Shown here: positions 35,842-44,979 of the stretch, one piece after another | How positions within the stretch are numbered: position 1 is the stretch's first letter | Layout of the letters: each line of letters opens with the position of its first letter | Assembly: GCA_016124585.1 (NCBI GenBank) | Contig: WGNL01000019.1 | Span: forward strand, 248,001-312,000 | Source of the DNA: Bacteroidota bacterium | GTDB taxonomy: Bacteria > Bacteroidota > Bacteroidia > Chitinophagales > Saprospiraceae | Length of the DNA: 64,000 nt | Direction of reading: 5' to 3' | The notes under the pieces: model-generated | The model's input: the letters and a program-made list of their open reading frames with translations, nothing else | The model's database searches: none | What the model was told of the DNA's origin: nothing | Position numbers and translations under genes: made by a program

Positions 35842-37605
35842 ATGGAATCCACCGCCAAGCAAAGCGTTGACTACAAACTCCTCGGCAGGGTCGTTGCACA
35901 GGCCAAGCCCTACCGTGGCACGCTGTTGCTGGCGGCAGTGCTGGCCGTAGTACTGGCACCCATCGCCATCCTGCGGCCGTGGCTGGTGCAGGAGATGGTG
36001 GACAAGCACATCTTCAAGGGCGACATCCCTGGGCTGACGCAGATGGCGCTGCTCTTCATCGGCATCCTGCTTTTCGAGTCGGTATTGCGGTATTTTTTCC
36101 TGTATTCCTCTAGTTGGGTGGGACAAGCCGTGGTACGTGACCTTCGAGTGCGGATTTTCAACCACATCACCTCGCTGCGGCTCACCTATTTCGACCGCAC
36201 GCCCATCGGCATCAGCGTCACCCGCACCATCAGCGATATCGAAAACATCAACGCCGTGTTCTCGCAGGGCCTCATCACCATCATCGCCGATTTCCTGACG
36301 GTCATCGTGGTGCTCGGCGTCATGTTTTGGGTAAGCTGGAAACTGACGCTCGTCTGCCTCATCACCATGCCGTTCCTGATTGCGGCCACGTATATTTTCA
36401 AGGAAGCCATCAAGGTTTCGTTCCAACAGGTGCGGGCACAGGTGGCCAAGATGACCGCCTTCCTCCAAGAGCGGCTCACGGGCATGAAAATCGTGCAGAT
36501 TTTCAACGCCGAAAAACAGGAAATGGAGAAGTTCAAGGCTATCAACCGGGATTACACCAAGGCCAATATTGACTCCATCCTTGCCTATTCGATTTATTAT
36601 CCGGTGGTGGAAATCATCTCGGCGGCATCGCTTGGCCTCATGGTTTGGTACGGCGCAAGGGAGAGCCTCAGTAGTGATGTGACGCTCGGTGCGCTTGTCG
36701 CTTTCCCGCTCTACCTCAACATGATGTTCCGACCGATACGGATGCTCGCTGATAAATTCAATACCCTGCAAATGGGTCTCGTAGCCGCCGAGCGGGTCTT
36801 TGCCCTACTCGACCGGAGCGACCATATCAAAAACGAAGGGAAACTTTTGCCGCAGGCGATGAAAGGCGAGGTGGCGTTCCGCAACGTCTGGTTCGCTTAC
36901 ACGGAGCAGGATTGGGTGCTGCGCAATGTGAGTTTTGATATAAAACCGGGGGAAACACTGGCCATTGTGGGCAGTACGGGCTCTGGTAAAACAAGCACCA
37001 TCAGCATCCTGAACCGCCTCTACGAAATCCAAAAGGGCAGCATCGAAATTGACGGTACGGACATCCGGCAATACGAACTTCACGCCCTGCGCTCGCACAT
37101 GGCCGTTGTCTTGCAGGATGTTTTTCTTTTCAGTGGAACGGTGTTGGAAAATATCACGCTCCGCAATGAGCGCATCAATCGGGAGCAGGTGCTGGAAGCG
37201 GCGAAAATGATTGGGGCGCACGAGTTCATCGAAAAACTGCCCGGTGGCTACGATTACCAAGTGCAGGAACGGGGCGCTACCCTCAGCATGGGCCAGCGGC
37301 AACTGATTTCATTCGTGCGGGCACTCGTTTTCGACCCGGAAATTCTCATCCTCGACGAAGCCACTTCCAGCATTGACCCAGAGTCCGAATCGGTCATCCA
37401 GTACGCCATTGAAAAGCTGATTGCGAAGCGTACCAGCATTATCATCGCTCACCGCTTGAGCACGATTCGTCACGCCAACAAGATTTTAGTCTTAGAAAAA
37501 GGGGAGGTGAGGGAGTTCGGGACGCATGAGGAATTGTTGCAAAATGAGAATGGGCGCTATCGAGAATTGTATGAGATGCAGTTTTTGCATCCGGTTGGGG
37601 AGTGA
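35842..37605 (+). CDS. MsbA-like ABC exporter (fused permease and ATPase)
   Basis: 587 residues from the ATG at 35842. An ABC type-1 membrane domain with six helices (about 20-320) is followed by a nucleotide-binding domain (about 345-580). Walker A is GSTGSGKT (near 376), the Q loop is VVLQDVFLFSGT, the signature is LSMGQRQ (near 481), Walker B is ILILDEATSS (near 500) and the H loop is IIAHRLST. The half-transporter should work as a homodimer in the inner membrane. The layout matches lipid/drug exporters such as MsbA and Sav1866; the substrate is unknown. Monocistronic. Confidence 0.92.
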   Translation: MESTAKQSVDYKLLGRVVAQAKPYRGTLLLAAVLAVVLAPIAILRPWLVQEMVDKHIFKGDIPGLTQMALLFIGILLFESVLRYFFLYSSSWVGQAVVRDLRVRIFNHITSLRLTYFDRTPIGISVTRTISDIENINAVFSQGLITIIADFLTVIVVLGVMFWVSWKLTLVCLITMPFLIAATYIFKEAIKVSFQQVRAQVAKMTAFLQERLTGMKIVQIFNAEKQEMEKFKAINRDYTKANIDSILAYSIYYPVVEIISAASLGLMVWYGARESLSSDVTLGALVAFPLYLNMMFRPIRMLADKFNTLQMGLVAAERVFALLDRSDHIKNEGKLLPQAMKGEVAFRNVWFAYTEQDWVLRNVSFDIKPGETLAIVGSTGSGKTSTISILNRLYEIQKGSIEIDGTDIRQYELHALRSHMAVVLQDVFLFSGTVLENITLRNERINREQVLEAAKMIGAHEFIEKLPGGYDYQVQERGATLSMGQRQLISFVRALVFDPEILILDEATSSIDPESESVIQYAIEKLIAKRTSIIIAHRLSTIRHANKILVLEKGEVREFGTHEELLQNENGRYRELYEMQFLHPVGE

Positions 37606-37642
37606 AGGTATTTAATTAATTCATTGAAATACTTCAAAATTC

Positions 37643-38635
37643 TCAAAACATACCACTCATAAATTGTGTAGAATCAAATCGGAAAAAGAATTTATCTACC
37701 TTCTCTTTATTGTTTTCAAAAAAGTCAAATGCCAAATCAGCCATTATTACTTTTGATTGTTCTTTCACTAAATCATCTTGAAGCGTTTCTCTAAAGCTCC
37801 CTCCGTATATAAAATTCTCACCACGAACTGCACAAACTACGATTAGCCCATTCATTAATTTTTCTTCGGAGATTTTATAATTCGTTAATTTATGTATATC
37901 CACGTATTTTTTACACGCTTCTAAAAATCCTTCTAAAACTCCATCAACTAATGAGCCTCCATTGATATTGTGATTATCGTTAGCATAACTTATTATGTTA
38001 GGTTCAGGAAACCAATCAGTGCGACACGCAAGAGCAATTTGGTAATGGTTAGCACCAATTTTACCATCATAAGTCATCTTAATTTCAGGATGCCCTAATG
38101 TTGCATCAATTGCCCTTTCAAATAAATAAAAAATGCCTTGTGGATAATGAAAATAATTTTGATTGAGATATTTCTGACGCTTGTCAATAGTAATTATCTC
38201 AACACCTCTGTTCAAACAAGCAATTTGAAATACCGCCTCATATAACTTTAAATAATCAATATCCGTATTTAATATCACTGCCTTGTCTAAAGAAAAGTTA
38301 ATTTCTAACGTGGAGTTTTCCCTATTAATCACTTCAAACTTTTCAGAAATAAATTTGAGAAAAATAGGGTGATTAGCTTCATAATTGTTTTCACTACTAT
38401 TTAACTTATGAATGATAGGCGCAATAGTAATATTTGATGTTATTTCAAAAGCAAAACTGTTAATTTCAATTATTCTAATTTTGAATAAAATTTCGTCTGT
38501 TCCGCATAGTTTTATACAATCAAGTATTAATCCTTTAAAAAGTGAAGTAATATCCTTGCCACCGATGTACAAGTAAGGTCGTTTTCTAACATGGTCTTGA
38601 AAAACAGACACTTCTCTTATATTCTCCATCTTCAT
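37643..38635 (-). CDS. Degenerate stand-alone GyrB-like protein (GHKL plus transducer domains)
   Basis: 330 residues (a second ATG at 38629 is equally possible). The N-terminus HVRKRPYLYIGG matches the VRKRPGMYIG motif of GyrB/ParE. The later segments ACLNRGVEIITIDKRQ, FHYPQGIFYL, NIISYANDNHNINGGSLVDGVLEGFLEACKKY and KLMNGLIVVCAVRGENFIYGG follow the GyrB transducer domain in order. The region where GyrB has the catalytic Glu and Mg-binding Asn reads GLILDCIKLC, and the DNGRGIP box is absent. The TKTKLGN loop with its catalytic Lys is FRETLQDD. There is no TOPRIM domain, so it should neither hydrolyse ATP nor cut DNA. Composition is about 25-33% GC in sampled stretches, far below its neighbours, suggesting transfer. 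Role unknown; a gyrase decoy or regulator, or a defence component, are possibilities. Confidence 0.7.
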   Translation of the reverse strand: MKMENIREVSVFQDHVRKRPYLYIGGKDITSLFKGLILDCIKLCGTDEILFKIRIIEINSFAFEITSNITIAPIIHKLNSSENNYEANHPIFLKFISEKFEVINRENSTLEINFSLDKAVILNTDIDYLKLYEAVFQIACLNRGVEIITIDKRQKYLNQNYFHYPQGIFYLFERAIDATLGHPEIKMTYDGKIGANHYQIALACRTDWFPEPNIISYANDNHNINGGSLVDGVLEGFLEACKKYVDIHKLTNYKISEEKLMNGLIVVCAVRGENFIYGGSFRETLQDDLVKEQSKVIMADLAFDFFENNKEKVDKFFFRFDSTQFMSGMF

Positions 38636-38665
38636 GAAAACAAAAAATTAGCCTACTTAAAATCC

Positions 38666-39688
38666 TCACCTTTCCCGCCAAACCCAATCCCCCCAACCAT
38701 TGACATACCCCCATTTCCCACCGACGCTGACCCAAGCCAGCCCATCCCGGTAGGGCAGCACTGCATCGAACATCGGCTGGATGACCAACCTGCCCGTCGT
38801 ATCCATGAAGCCCCACTGGCCGTGGTGGTATTTTACCTGTGCTAGCCCCTCTGAAAATACGCCCGCATCCACAAAGCCGGGCTGTATGGCCTGCTGGCCT
38901 TTTTTATCAATGAAGCCAAATTTTCCTTTTGTTTCCACCAGTGCCAAACCTTCCCCGAAATCGCCTGCAAAATCAAACTGCGGTGAAATCACGACCTCAC
39001 CTGTTTGGTTCACGAAACCATATTTTCCATCTTGTACCGCCACGGCCATGCCATCGAAGAACTCGCCGTTGGCGTAGTCGTCCAGCAGGTCGAATTGCGG
39101 CTTGAGCAGCAACTTACCCGTTTTATCCACTAAGCCCCAGCGGCCTTGGCGCACAACCACTGCCACCTCGCCTTGGAACGGCTGACATTCATCAAAAAGT
39201 GGATCAATCACCCAGTCTCCGTTGCGATCAACGTAGCCGGAAACATCGCCTTCCGTGACTGGTGCAAGGCCGCTCTTGAACTCCCCGGCCCAATCAAATT
39301 CAGGCTGGATGACGAATACCCCGGCCTTATCAATAAACCCGAACATGCCATCAATGGAAACTGGTGCCAAACCTTCGCTGAAATCCCCTGCCTCACTGAA
39401 CTGAATGGGGATGGCCACCCGACCTCTTTCATCCATGTAGCCCCATTTCTGCACCAATTGCACCTTCGCCAATCCTTCCTCGAACAGTCCCACATGCCCG
39501 AAAACATTGCGCAGTAACAATCTGCCCTGACTATCGAGCGGCACCATACGGTCATTCAGCCGCACCCGGGAGAAGCCGTTGTAAAAGTCCTCGGCCTCCA
39601 CGTACTGTGGCTCGATGACCACCTCGCCGATGGCATCGATAAAGCCGAATTTTCCGTCTTCCCTAATTTTAAAAAGTGGTTTCTTCAT
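38666..39688 (-). CDS. WG-repeat protein
   Basis: 340 residues from the ATG at 39688, with no signal peptide. It consists almost entirely of about ten WG (KWG) beta repeats of 30-35 residues, for example FGFIDAIGEVVIEPQYVEA, WGYMDERGRVAIPIQF, WGLVDKTGKLLLKPQFD and WGFMDTTGRLVIQPMFD. The repeats probably form a beta-propeller or solenoid for protein binding. Such proteins are common and mostly uncharacterised in Bacteroidota. The gene ends 30 bp before the GyrB-like gene on the same strand; the strong base-composition difference makes a functional pairing uncertain. Confidence 0.85.
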   Translation of the reverse strand: MKKPLFKIREDGKFGFIDAIGEVVIEPQYVEAEDFYNGFSRVRLNDRMVPLDSQGRLLLRNVFGHVGLFEEGLAKVQLVQKWGYMDERGRVAIPIQFSEAGDFSEGLAPVSIDGMFGFIDKAGVFVIQPEFDWAGEFKSGLAPVTEGDVSGYVDRNGDWVIDPLFDECQPFQGEVAVVVRQGRWGLVDKTGKLLLKPQFDLLDDYANGEFFDGMAVAVQDGKYGFVNQTGEVVISPQFDFAGDFGEGLALVETKGKFGFIDKKGQQAIQPGFVDAGVFSEGLAQVKYHHGQWGFMDTTGRLVIQPMFDAVLPYRDGLAWVSVGGKWGYVNGWGDWVWRER

Positions 39689-39796
39689 GCACGTTCTGGT
39701 CGTAAAGCGGGCAAGATACAAAGGATTGAAAGATTGAGGGCAGGAAGGATTGAAGGAGCTAATATCAATCCATCAACCACCTATTCATCAACCCTT

Positions 39797-41803
39797 TCAG
39801 TCAAGGCTGTCGATAAATTCCTTACCGAACATCACCTCAAATTTTCCTGCTTCGATGTCATTACCCCGCCCTTCCTTACGGCCACCGAGATTTTTGTGCA
39901 AAAATGCCTCTGCAATGGCCCAAAACGACACCCATGATTCGGGCTTGCGGTAGTCGTGGCCTTCTTCTGGGTAGAAAAAGTAGACCACGTCCTTTTTGGC
40001 GGCATTGAGTTCCGAAGCAAACTTATCAGACTGCTCGATGGGCACTCGGTCGTCAAGGCTGCCGTGCGTGAGGAGGATTGGGTTTGCTACGTCTTTGAGG
40101 TAGGTAGTGGGAGAAGCTTTTTTCAGCAAGGCCAAGCCTTCCTCTGTGTTCGGGTCACCAACACGGGGCAGCCAGACGAGACTGTCGTGGGCTATTTCCG
40201 GTATTTGACAAAAAGCTGGCAAGTCGCCGATACCGTACATCGAAACGCCGCATTTGAAAAGGTCGGGTGAAGCGGCCATCGCAAAATTGGTAGCATAGCC
40301 GCCGTATGACCAGCCCCAGATACCTAGACGGCTACGGTTGGTGATACCCTGTTTGATAGCCCAAGTGGCCACATCCACGATGTCGTTGTGCATGGCCTCG
40401 CCCCATTGTTTGTCACCCGCATCCGTCATGGCTTTGCCCAGCCCAGTCGTGCCACGGAATTCCATGTTGATGACGACATAGCCCCGGTTGGCCAAGAGCT
40501 GAAAATTGCGGTCGTGGAACCAGCTGTTCCAATGCGTGACGCCCGCCCAAGGGCCACCGTGGACATAAACAATCGTTGGTAGCGGCGTTTTCGGCGTGCC
40601 ATCTCCCCGGCTCATTCCGTAAGGGATATACACATGGACGGGCAGTTTCATCCCGTCACGGGTGGTCACGGTGTATGCCTTCCGAGTGGCAAGGTCGTAG
40701 CCATCCAGCAGTTCGAAATCGTTGAAAAGTTGGGTCAGTTTTTTGGTTTTGCGGTTGTAGGTATAATAGTAAACGGGGCCACCGTCAAGTTTGCGAACCA
40801 GCCAGGTACTGTCGTTCTGGCTAGCACTCACATAGCTCGTGCTGCGCTTCAGTTCTTTGTCCAAAAACTCGAAATCCGCTTTCACATTTTCATCCAAAAT
40901 ATAGCGGCGGGTATCTGCGTAGAGCGCAACTACGGAGGTGGGCTTCCCATCCAAATCGAGGGAAAAAGCGGCGGGAAAAATATCGGCATCGGGGTCGCTG
41001 ACCAGCTCTTTGAGGTCGCCCGTTTCCACATCAATTGAAACAAGGCTAGACTTGTCCTTGCCCGAATTGTCCGTTGCATAAATGGTCTTCCCATCCTTGC
41101 TTACGGAGATAATTCTGGACACGCCACCAATGAAATTATCAGGTGAAAATGGGTAGCTAACGACCGTTTTCCACTGGCCGTTGTGGCGCCGAAGCAGGGT
41201 ACGCACCTCGTTGGAATCATTGCGAAGCGCCGCCACCAAACCAAAGTTCTCATCCACGAAAACCTGTTCAAAATTGTCCATGAGTGTGAGGCGCTTGGTG
41301 CTACCGCTTAAAATATCGAGGATATAAAGGCCACTCAGTGCAGGGTCAACTGCCACAATATTGGCTGCAATTTTATTGGGAAACCGAGCACTGAGGCTTA
41401 CCAGCTTTAGCTTTTTGAAGGGAAAAAACTTCACCTGCCGCAGTTTGCTGGAAGTGAGCGAGGTGCTGTATAAATTAAAACTGGTATCCTGCTGTACTAC
41501 TGCCAGCAGCCCACCGTCGTAGAGCATGTCCCAGTTGACGAGTTTTCCTTCGAAGTGGCGCTTTTTTTCGTGCAGCGGGAAATTCACCTGTAAATAATAC
41601 AAAGTGCTGTCCGAGCCATCTGACTTTCTTTGGTAAAAAACGGAGCTGCCGTCCAGCGACATCCGCACATTGTTTCTGGTTTTATCCTTGAAAAAAAGCG
41701 TTCTGGGAATGAGATTATCAGGGCTGGGTGTTTGGGCAAAAATCAGCTTAGGGACTAAGCCCAAAAGGAACAGCAGCAACCAGGACGTCGAAGTATATTT
41801 CAT
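39797..41803 (-). CDS. S9 family prolyl oligopeptidase-type peptidase
   Basis: 668 residues with a signal peptide (SWLLLFLLGLVPKLIFAQ). An N-terminal beta-propeller (about 35-385) caps a C-terminal alpha/beta-hydrolase domain (about 395-645). The catalytic triad is visible: Ser499 in GWSYGGYA, Asp584 in HGSLDDRV and His616 in EEGHDY. The YVHGGPWAG oxyanion segment is present. It belongs with acylaminoacyl/dipeptidyl peptidases that release dipeptides or cleave short peptides in the periplasm; specificity cannot be assigned. A TAATTTTG element lies 32 bp upstream. Confidence 0.92.
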   Translation of the reverse strand: MKYTSTSWLLLFLLGLVPKLIFAQTPSPDNLIPRTLFFKDKTRNNVRMSLDGSSVFYQRKSDGSDSTLYYLQVNFPLHEKKRHFEGKLVNWDMLYDGGLLAVVQQDTSFNLYSTSLTSSKLRQVKFFPFKKLKLVSLSARFPNKIAANIVAVDPALSGLYILDILSGSTKRLTLMDNFEQVFVDENFGLVAALRNDSNEVRTLLRRHNGQWKTVVSYPFSPDNFIGGVSRIISVSKDGKTIYATDNSGKDKSSLVSIDVETGDLKELVSDPDADIFPAAFSLDLDGKPTSVVALYADTRRYILDENVKADFEFLDKELKRSTSYVSASQNDSTWLVRKLDGGPVYYYTYNRKTKKLTQLFNDFELLDGYDLATRKAYTVTTRDGMKLPVHVYIPYGMSRGDGTPKTPLPTIVYVHGGPWAGVTHWNSWFHDRNFQLLANRGYVVINMEFRGTTGLGKAMTDAGDKQWGEAMHNDIVDVATWAIKQGITNRSRLGIWGWSYGGYATNFAMAASPDLFKCGVSMYGIGDLPAFCQIPEIAHDSLVWLPRVGDPNTEEGLALLKKASPTTYLKDVANPILLTHGSLDDRVPIEQSDKFASELNAAKKDVVYFFYPEEGHDYRKPESWVSFWAIAEAFLHKNLGGRKEGRGNDIEAGKFEVMFGKEFIDSLD

Positions 41804-41834
41804 GTTTGAGATTTCAATTTTAAAAATTGCGGCG

Positions 41835-41842
41835 CAAAATTA
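41835..41842 (-). promoter_or_regulatory. -7 element of the S9 peptidase gene
   Basis: Minus-strand TAATTTTG, matching TAnnTTTG, 32 bp upstream of the ATG at 41803. No clear -33 element. Confidence 0.5.
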
Positions 41843-41896
41843 AGGTTTTGTGCCGTGGAACGTAGGAAAACGTTCTATCACAATTTTTTGTATAAA

Positions 41897-43351
41897 TCAC
41901 CCCAACTTCTTTGTCACCAGTGCATTCGTCGCTTTCGGCTCAGCTTTTCCCTGCGATTTTTTCATCACCTCGCCCATGAAAAATCCGATGAGGCCCTTCT
42001 TGCCCTTGCGGTACTCCGCCACCTTGTCGGGGTTGGCGGCCAGTACCTCGTCCACGATTTTTTCGAGGAAATTCGAGTCTGAGCTTTGTAGTAGGTTCAG
42101 CTGTTGTGCCAGCTCCAACGGTGGCCTTTCAGGCGACTCCACTAGTGCTGGGAAGAGCCGCTGATTGGCGATGGATGCACTCACTTTTCCTTCCTCGATG
42201 AGTTGCAAATACGCCGAAAGTTGCGCTGCCGACACGGGGAAGGCGTCAATTTCAGTACCCGTTTCCGCCAACCAAGGACTTATTTTATTGATGAAAAGAT
42301 TGGCGACAGACTTGCCGGACACGTTTTGCGAAGCGCAAACTTTTATTGTTTTTTCAAAAAACACAGCCATCTCCCGCTCCTGCGTCAGCAGCTTGGCGTC
42401 GTATTCCGGTAGGCCGAATTCGTTTACGAAGCGCTCAAAATACGCCTTCGGCAAGGTCGGCAATTGCGCCAGCACCTCATCCACCCAAGGCTGCGTGATC
42501 ACCACGGGCGGCAGGTCGGGGTCGGGGAAGTAGCGGTAGTCGTGGGCGCTTTCCTTGTCCCGCATGGGGGAGGTTTCGCCCGTCGTGGGGTTGAAGCTGA
42601 GCGAGGCCCGCTGCACCTGCCCGCCGCTTTCCAGCAGGTCAATCTGTCGTTTCACCTCAAACTCGATGGCCTGCCTTGCGAAGCGCATCGAGTTCATGTT
42701 CTTGATTTCGCAGCGCTCACCGAAGCCCGTGTCGCCCTTCTTCCGCACACTCACATTCACGTCGCAGCGCATGGAGCCTTCCTGCATATTGCCGTCGGAG
42801 ATGCCGAGGTAGCGGGCCAATTGGCGCATGGCGGTCATGAAGGCGTCCACCTCCTCGCCGCTGCGCAGGTCGGGTTCTGTCACGATTTCGAGCAGTGGCA
42901 CACCCGCCCGGTTCAGGTCAATCATACTGTGGCGGGGGCTGAGGTCGTGGATGCTCTTCCCGGCGTCCTCCTCCATGTGGATGTGGTGCAGGCGCACGGT
43001 GCGTCGGTAGCCATCCATCTCCAGTTCCAGCGAGCCACCGACGCAGACCGGCAGTCGGTCCTGCGTGATTTGGTAGCCCTTCGGCAAATCGGTGTAGAAA
43101 TAGTTCTTGCGGTCAAAGCAGTTGCGCAGGTTGATGCGGCTGCTCAGCGCCAGGCCGAGCCGCACAGCATACTCCATCTGCCGCTTGTTCAGGCGGGGCA
43201 GCGTACCGGGATGCCCCAGCGAGATGGCGCTGACGTGCGTGTTCGGCTCACCGCCAAAACTGGCATCGTCGCCGCAGAAGGCTTTGCTCTGCGTGGCCAG
43301 TTGCAGGTGGATTTCGAGGCCGATGACGGGTTCGTATGTGGCGTAATTCAT
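41897..43351 (-). CDS. gatB: Aspartyl/glutamyl-tRNA amidotransferase subunit B
   Basis: 484 residues from the ATG at 43351; the in-frame ATG at 43378 overlaps the -7 element and is unlikely. GatB is the kinase/transferase subunit of GatCAB, which amidates Glu-tRNA(Gln) or Asp-tRNA(Asn). Conserved blocks: EPVIGLEIHLQL, SLGHPGTLPRLN, DRKNYFYTDLPKGYQITQ, RLHHIHMEEDAGKS, LNRAGVPLLEIVTEPD, EGSMRCDVNVSVR and EIKNMNS. The C-terminal YqeY-like tRNA-binding tail ends with KGLIGFFMGEVMKKSQGKAEP. gatA and gatC are not in the window. Confidence 0.96.
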   Translation of the reverse strand: MNYATYEPVIGLEIHLQLATQSKAFCGDDASFGGEPNTHVSAISLGHPGTLPRLNKRQMEYAVRLGLALSSRINLRNCFDRKNYFYTDLPKGYQITQDRLPVCVGGSLELEMDGYRRTVRLHHIHMEEDAGKSIHDLSPRHSMIDLNRAGVPLLEIVTEPDLRSGEEVDAFMTAMRQLARYLGISDGNMQEGSMRCDVNVSVRKKGDTGFGERCEIKNMNSMRFARQAIEFEVKRQIDLLESGGQVQRASLSFNPTTGETSPMRDKESAHDYRYFPDPDLPPVVITQPWVDEVLAQLPTLPKAYFERFVNEFGLPEYDAKLLTQEREMAVFFEKTIKVCASQNVSGKSVANLFINKISPWLAETGTEIDAFPVSAAQLSAYLQLIEEGKVSASIANQRLFPALVESPERPPLELAQQLNLLQSSDSNFLEKIVDEVLAANPDKVAEYRKGKKGLIGFFMGEVMKKSQGKAEPKATNALVTKKLG

Positions 43352-43375
43352 AATTGCGTTGGTGAAATGGTCTGG

Positions 43376-43383
43376 CAAAGGTA
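43376..43383 (-). promoter_or_regulatory. -7 element of gatB
   Basis: Minus-strand TACCTTTG, 24 bp upstream of the ATG at 43351. It overlaps the alternative upstream ATG and so decides the start. Confidence 0.5.
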
Positions 43384-43975
43384 GGGTTTACGAAAAATAC
43401 CATAATTCCTTAACGAAGCACTAGATAGTTGGTTGCCGACCCGAATGGTAATAAGCCCTATTTAAAATCAGCGTGTATTGTGAGCAGACTAACAGGTTAT
43501 TTGGTGTTAAAACCGAATTTCAAGAGCGATATGACACTAGGCAGGGCAGCTACTTCCTAATTCACGGTATTCACAAGAACACGATTTTTTGAATATCAAA
43601 TTTCCTTAAAATTTCTCAAAGCGTACTTTTTTCAAAATTTTGAATTGCCTAGAATTTGTAGCACGCAATATTTCAACCTCCCCCTATGGACTATTTTAAA
43701 ACATTTACATACCTTTGACATTCGAAATATTAAAACTTCTTATTAGCTTTCCATTTTTGGCATTCCTTGGAAAGCGCTTTTCCCTCAATCCGATTAAAAT
43801 TTGGGTATTCCAGATGTGGCAAACAGGAGATTTGCAAAATTTGGATTTTTGCAAGTCTTGCCGCCAGCCAATGTTATTGGCACCCCATAATGAAGAGATG
43901 ATGGTAAAATATACTATTTATTTATCGTCGTAAGTATTTTTAAATCTACTTCTAACAAATTTTAATCTTTTGAAA
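43384..43975 (+). promoter_or_regulatory. 592-bp region with probable promoter and structured leader of the exosortase locus
   Basis: A + strand -7 element TACCTTTG lies at 43710-43717, about 260 bp before the substrate gene. Within the predicted leader are two inverted repeats: CTTTCCA...TGGAAAG near 43748-43775, and TTGCAAAA (43832-43839) with TTTTGCAA (43847-43854). A 72-codon frame at 43715-43933 starts at a TTG inside the -7 element and is not considered a gene. Nothing else was recognised. Confidence 0.4.
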
Positions 43976-44001
43976 ATGAAAAAAAGTTAATACCTTCAAT
44001 C

Positions 44002-44979
44002 TTGACCATTTTTTTGGCCATGTTGACAATCCAAGCTGGCTATGCACAGTGCTATCAATTGGGCACTGTTGGACAGATGACACCAGTACTGAAGACAATT
44101 TTGGCGGGTGTTTGTACCAATCCTGCTCAGCCTAGCAGTGTTTGTGATTGCCCTCCTGGTTATGTGGCTGTGGGCTATGAGGGTGAGGAGGGTAACGCTT
44201 GGGGCGGCATGGTGCTAAGCCAGTTCAAACTACGCTGCAAGCAATTGAATTCAAATGGCACATTAGGAGCCACTGTAGTAGTTACCTGCTCCAATGGAAC
44301 TGCGACTGGAGCAACCGTGGATGGCCCAATTGACGCAGCTGCCGGTCAAGCATTGGTTGGAGCTCAGATTCGGATAGGTTGCGCCACAGATGCTGTTTAC
44401 GGTTATTCTAAACCTATAACAGATATCATAGCAGGAGGTGCGAACACCACCAACACTGCCATGGTCAATATCGGAGGAACAGGTGGTAGTGCCCAACCTC
44501 CTATGTATGCCCCCAATGGCAATGTAATCGTGGGCATGCAAACATATATTGATGCAGGCACTGGGGTTACCAACGTCCCTAACGGTACGGTTGGGGTAGC
44601 TTGGAGATATGCACCTATTGTGGCTTGTGCTTCTGCGGTTCCGACCATGTCAGAGTGGGGTTTGATTTTGTTCGCTTTGATCATCTTCACTTTTACCGTG
44701 GTATTTGCGACGCAACAACAACGTGCACGGTCGCTGGCCTTGGCCGGTGAAGGCGCTGTGTCAAATACCCGCCGCCAACGGATTCCTTTCAACAAAGCAG
44801 TTTACCTAAAGGTACTACCGCTGGTTTACTTGGGCTTTGTTTCCTTCTTCGCCATTGCAACCGCCTTTTTTGGCTATGAGATTACTTCCGCTGATATTCC
44901 CGGAAGTTTGCTTTCAGGTGCAGTGATTGCGTATCTCGTACATTTCGTAATTTCTTCTAATAATACGGATAACCACTAA
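44002..44979 (+). CDS. Exosortase substrate with internal VPTMSEWG (IPTL-CTERM-like) signal; start region frameshifted
   Basis: 325 residues if read from the TTG at 44002. A natural start appears to be the ATG at 43976, but its frame hits a stop after four codons (ATG, seven A, GTTAA). Adding one A or removing two joins it to KLIPSILTIFLAMLTIQAGYAQ, a perfect signal peptide. The exported part (about 17-210) is Gly/Thr/Cys-rich with six to eight cysteines and no known domain. VPTMSEWG at 213-220, a hydrophobic helix (LILFALIIFTFTVVFA) and a basic patch (RAR) make the tripartite signal recognised by exosortase H. Unusually, 80 further residues with two more hydrophobic helices follow. The exosortase gene lies 172 bp downstream. 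Confidence 0.72.
   Translation: MTIFLAMLTIQAGYAQCYQLGTVGQMTPVLKTILAGVCTNPAQPSSVCDCPPGYVAVGYEGEEGNAWGGMVLSQFKLRCKQLNSNGTLGATVVVTCSNGTATGATVDGPIDAAAGQALVGAQIRIGCATDAVYGYSKPITDIIAGGANTTNTAMVNIGGTGGSAQPPMYAPNGNVIVGMQTYIDAGTGVTNVPNGTVGVAWRYAPIVACASAVPTMSEWGLILFALIIFTFTVVFATQQQRARSLALAGEGAVSNTRRQRIPFNKAVYLKVLPLVYLGFVSFFAIATAFFGYEITSADIPGSLLSGAVIAYLVHFVISSNNTDNH

Noticed and set aside
35809-36771. 320-codon minus-strand frame
   Set aside because: Antisense to the ABC exporter permease domain; His/Arg/Glu-rich without domain character.
42464-43384. 306-codon + strand frame
   Set aside because: Antisense shadow of gatB in a GC-rich stretch; no signature.
43715-43933. 72-codon + strand frame before the exosortase substrate
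   Set aside because: It starts at a TTG inside a -7 element and has no homology-like features; treated as leader.
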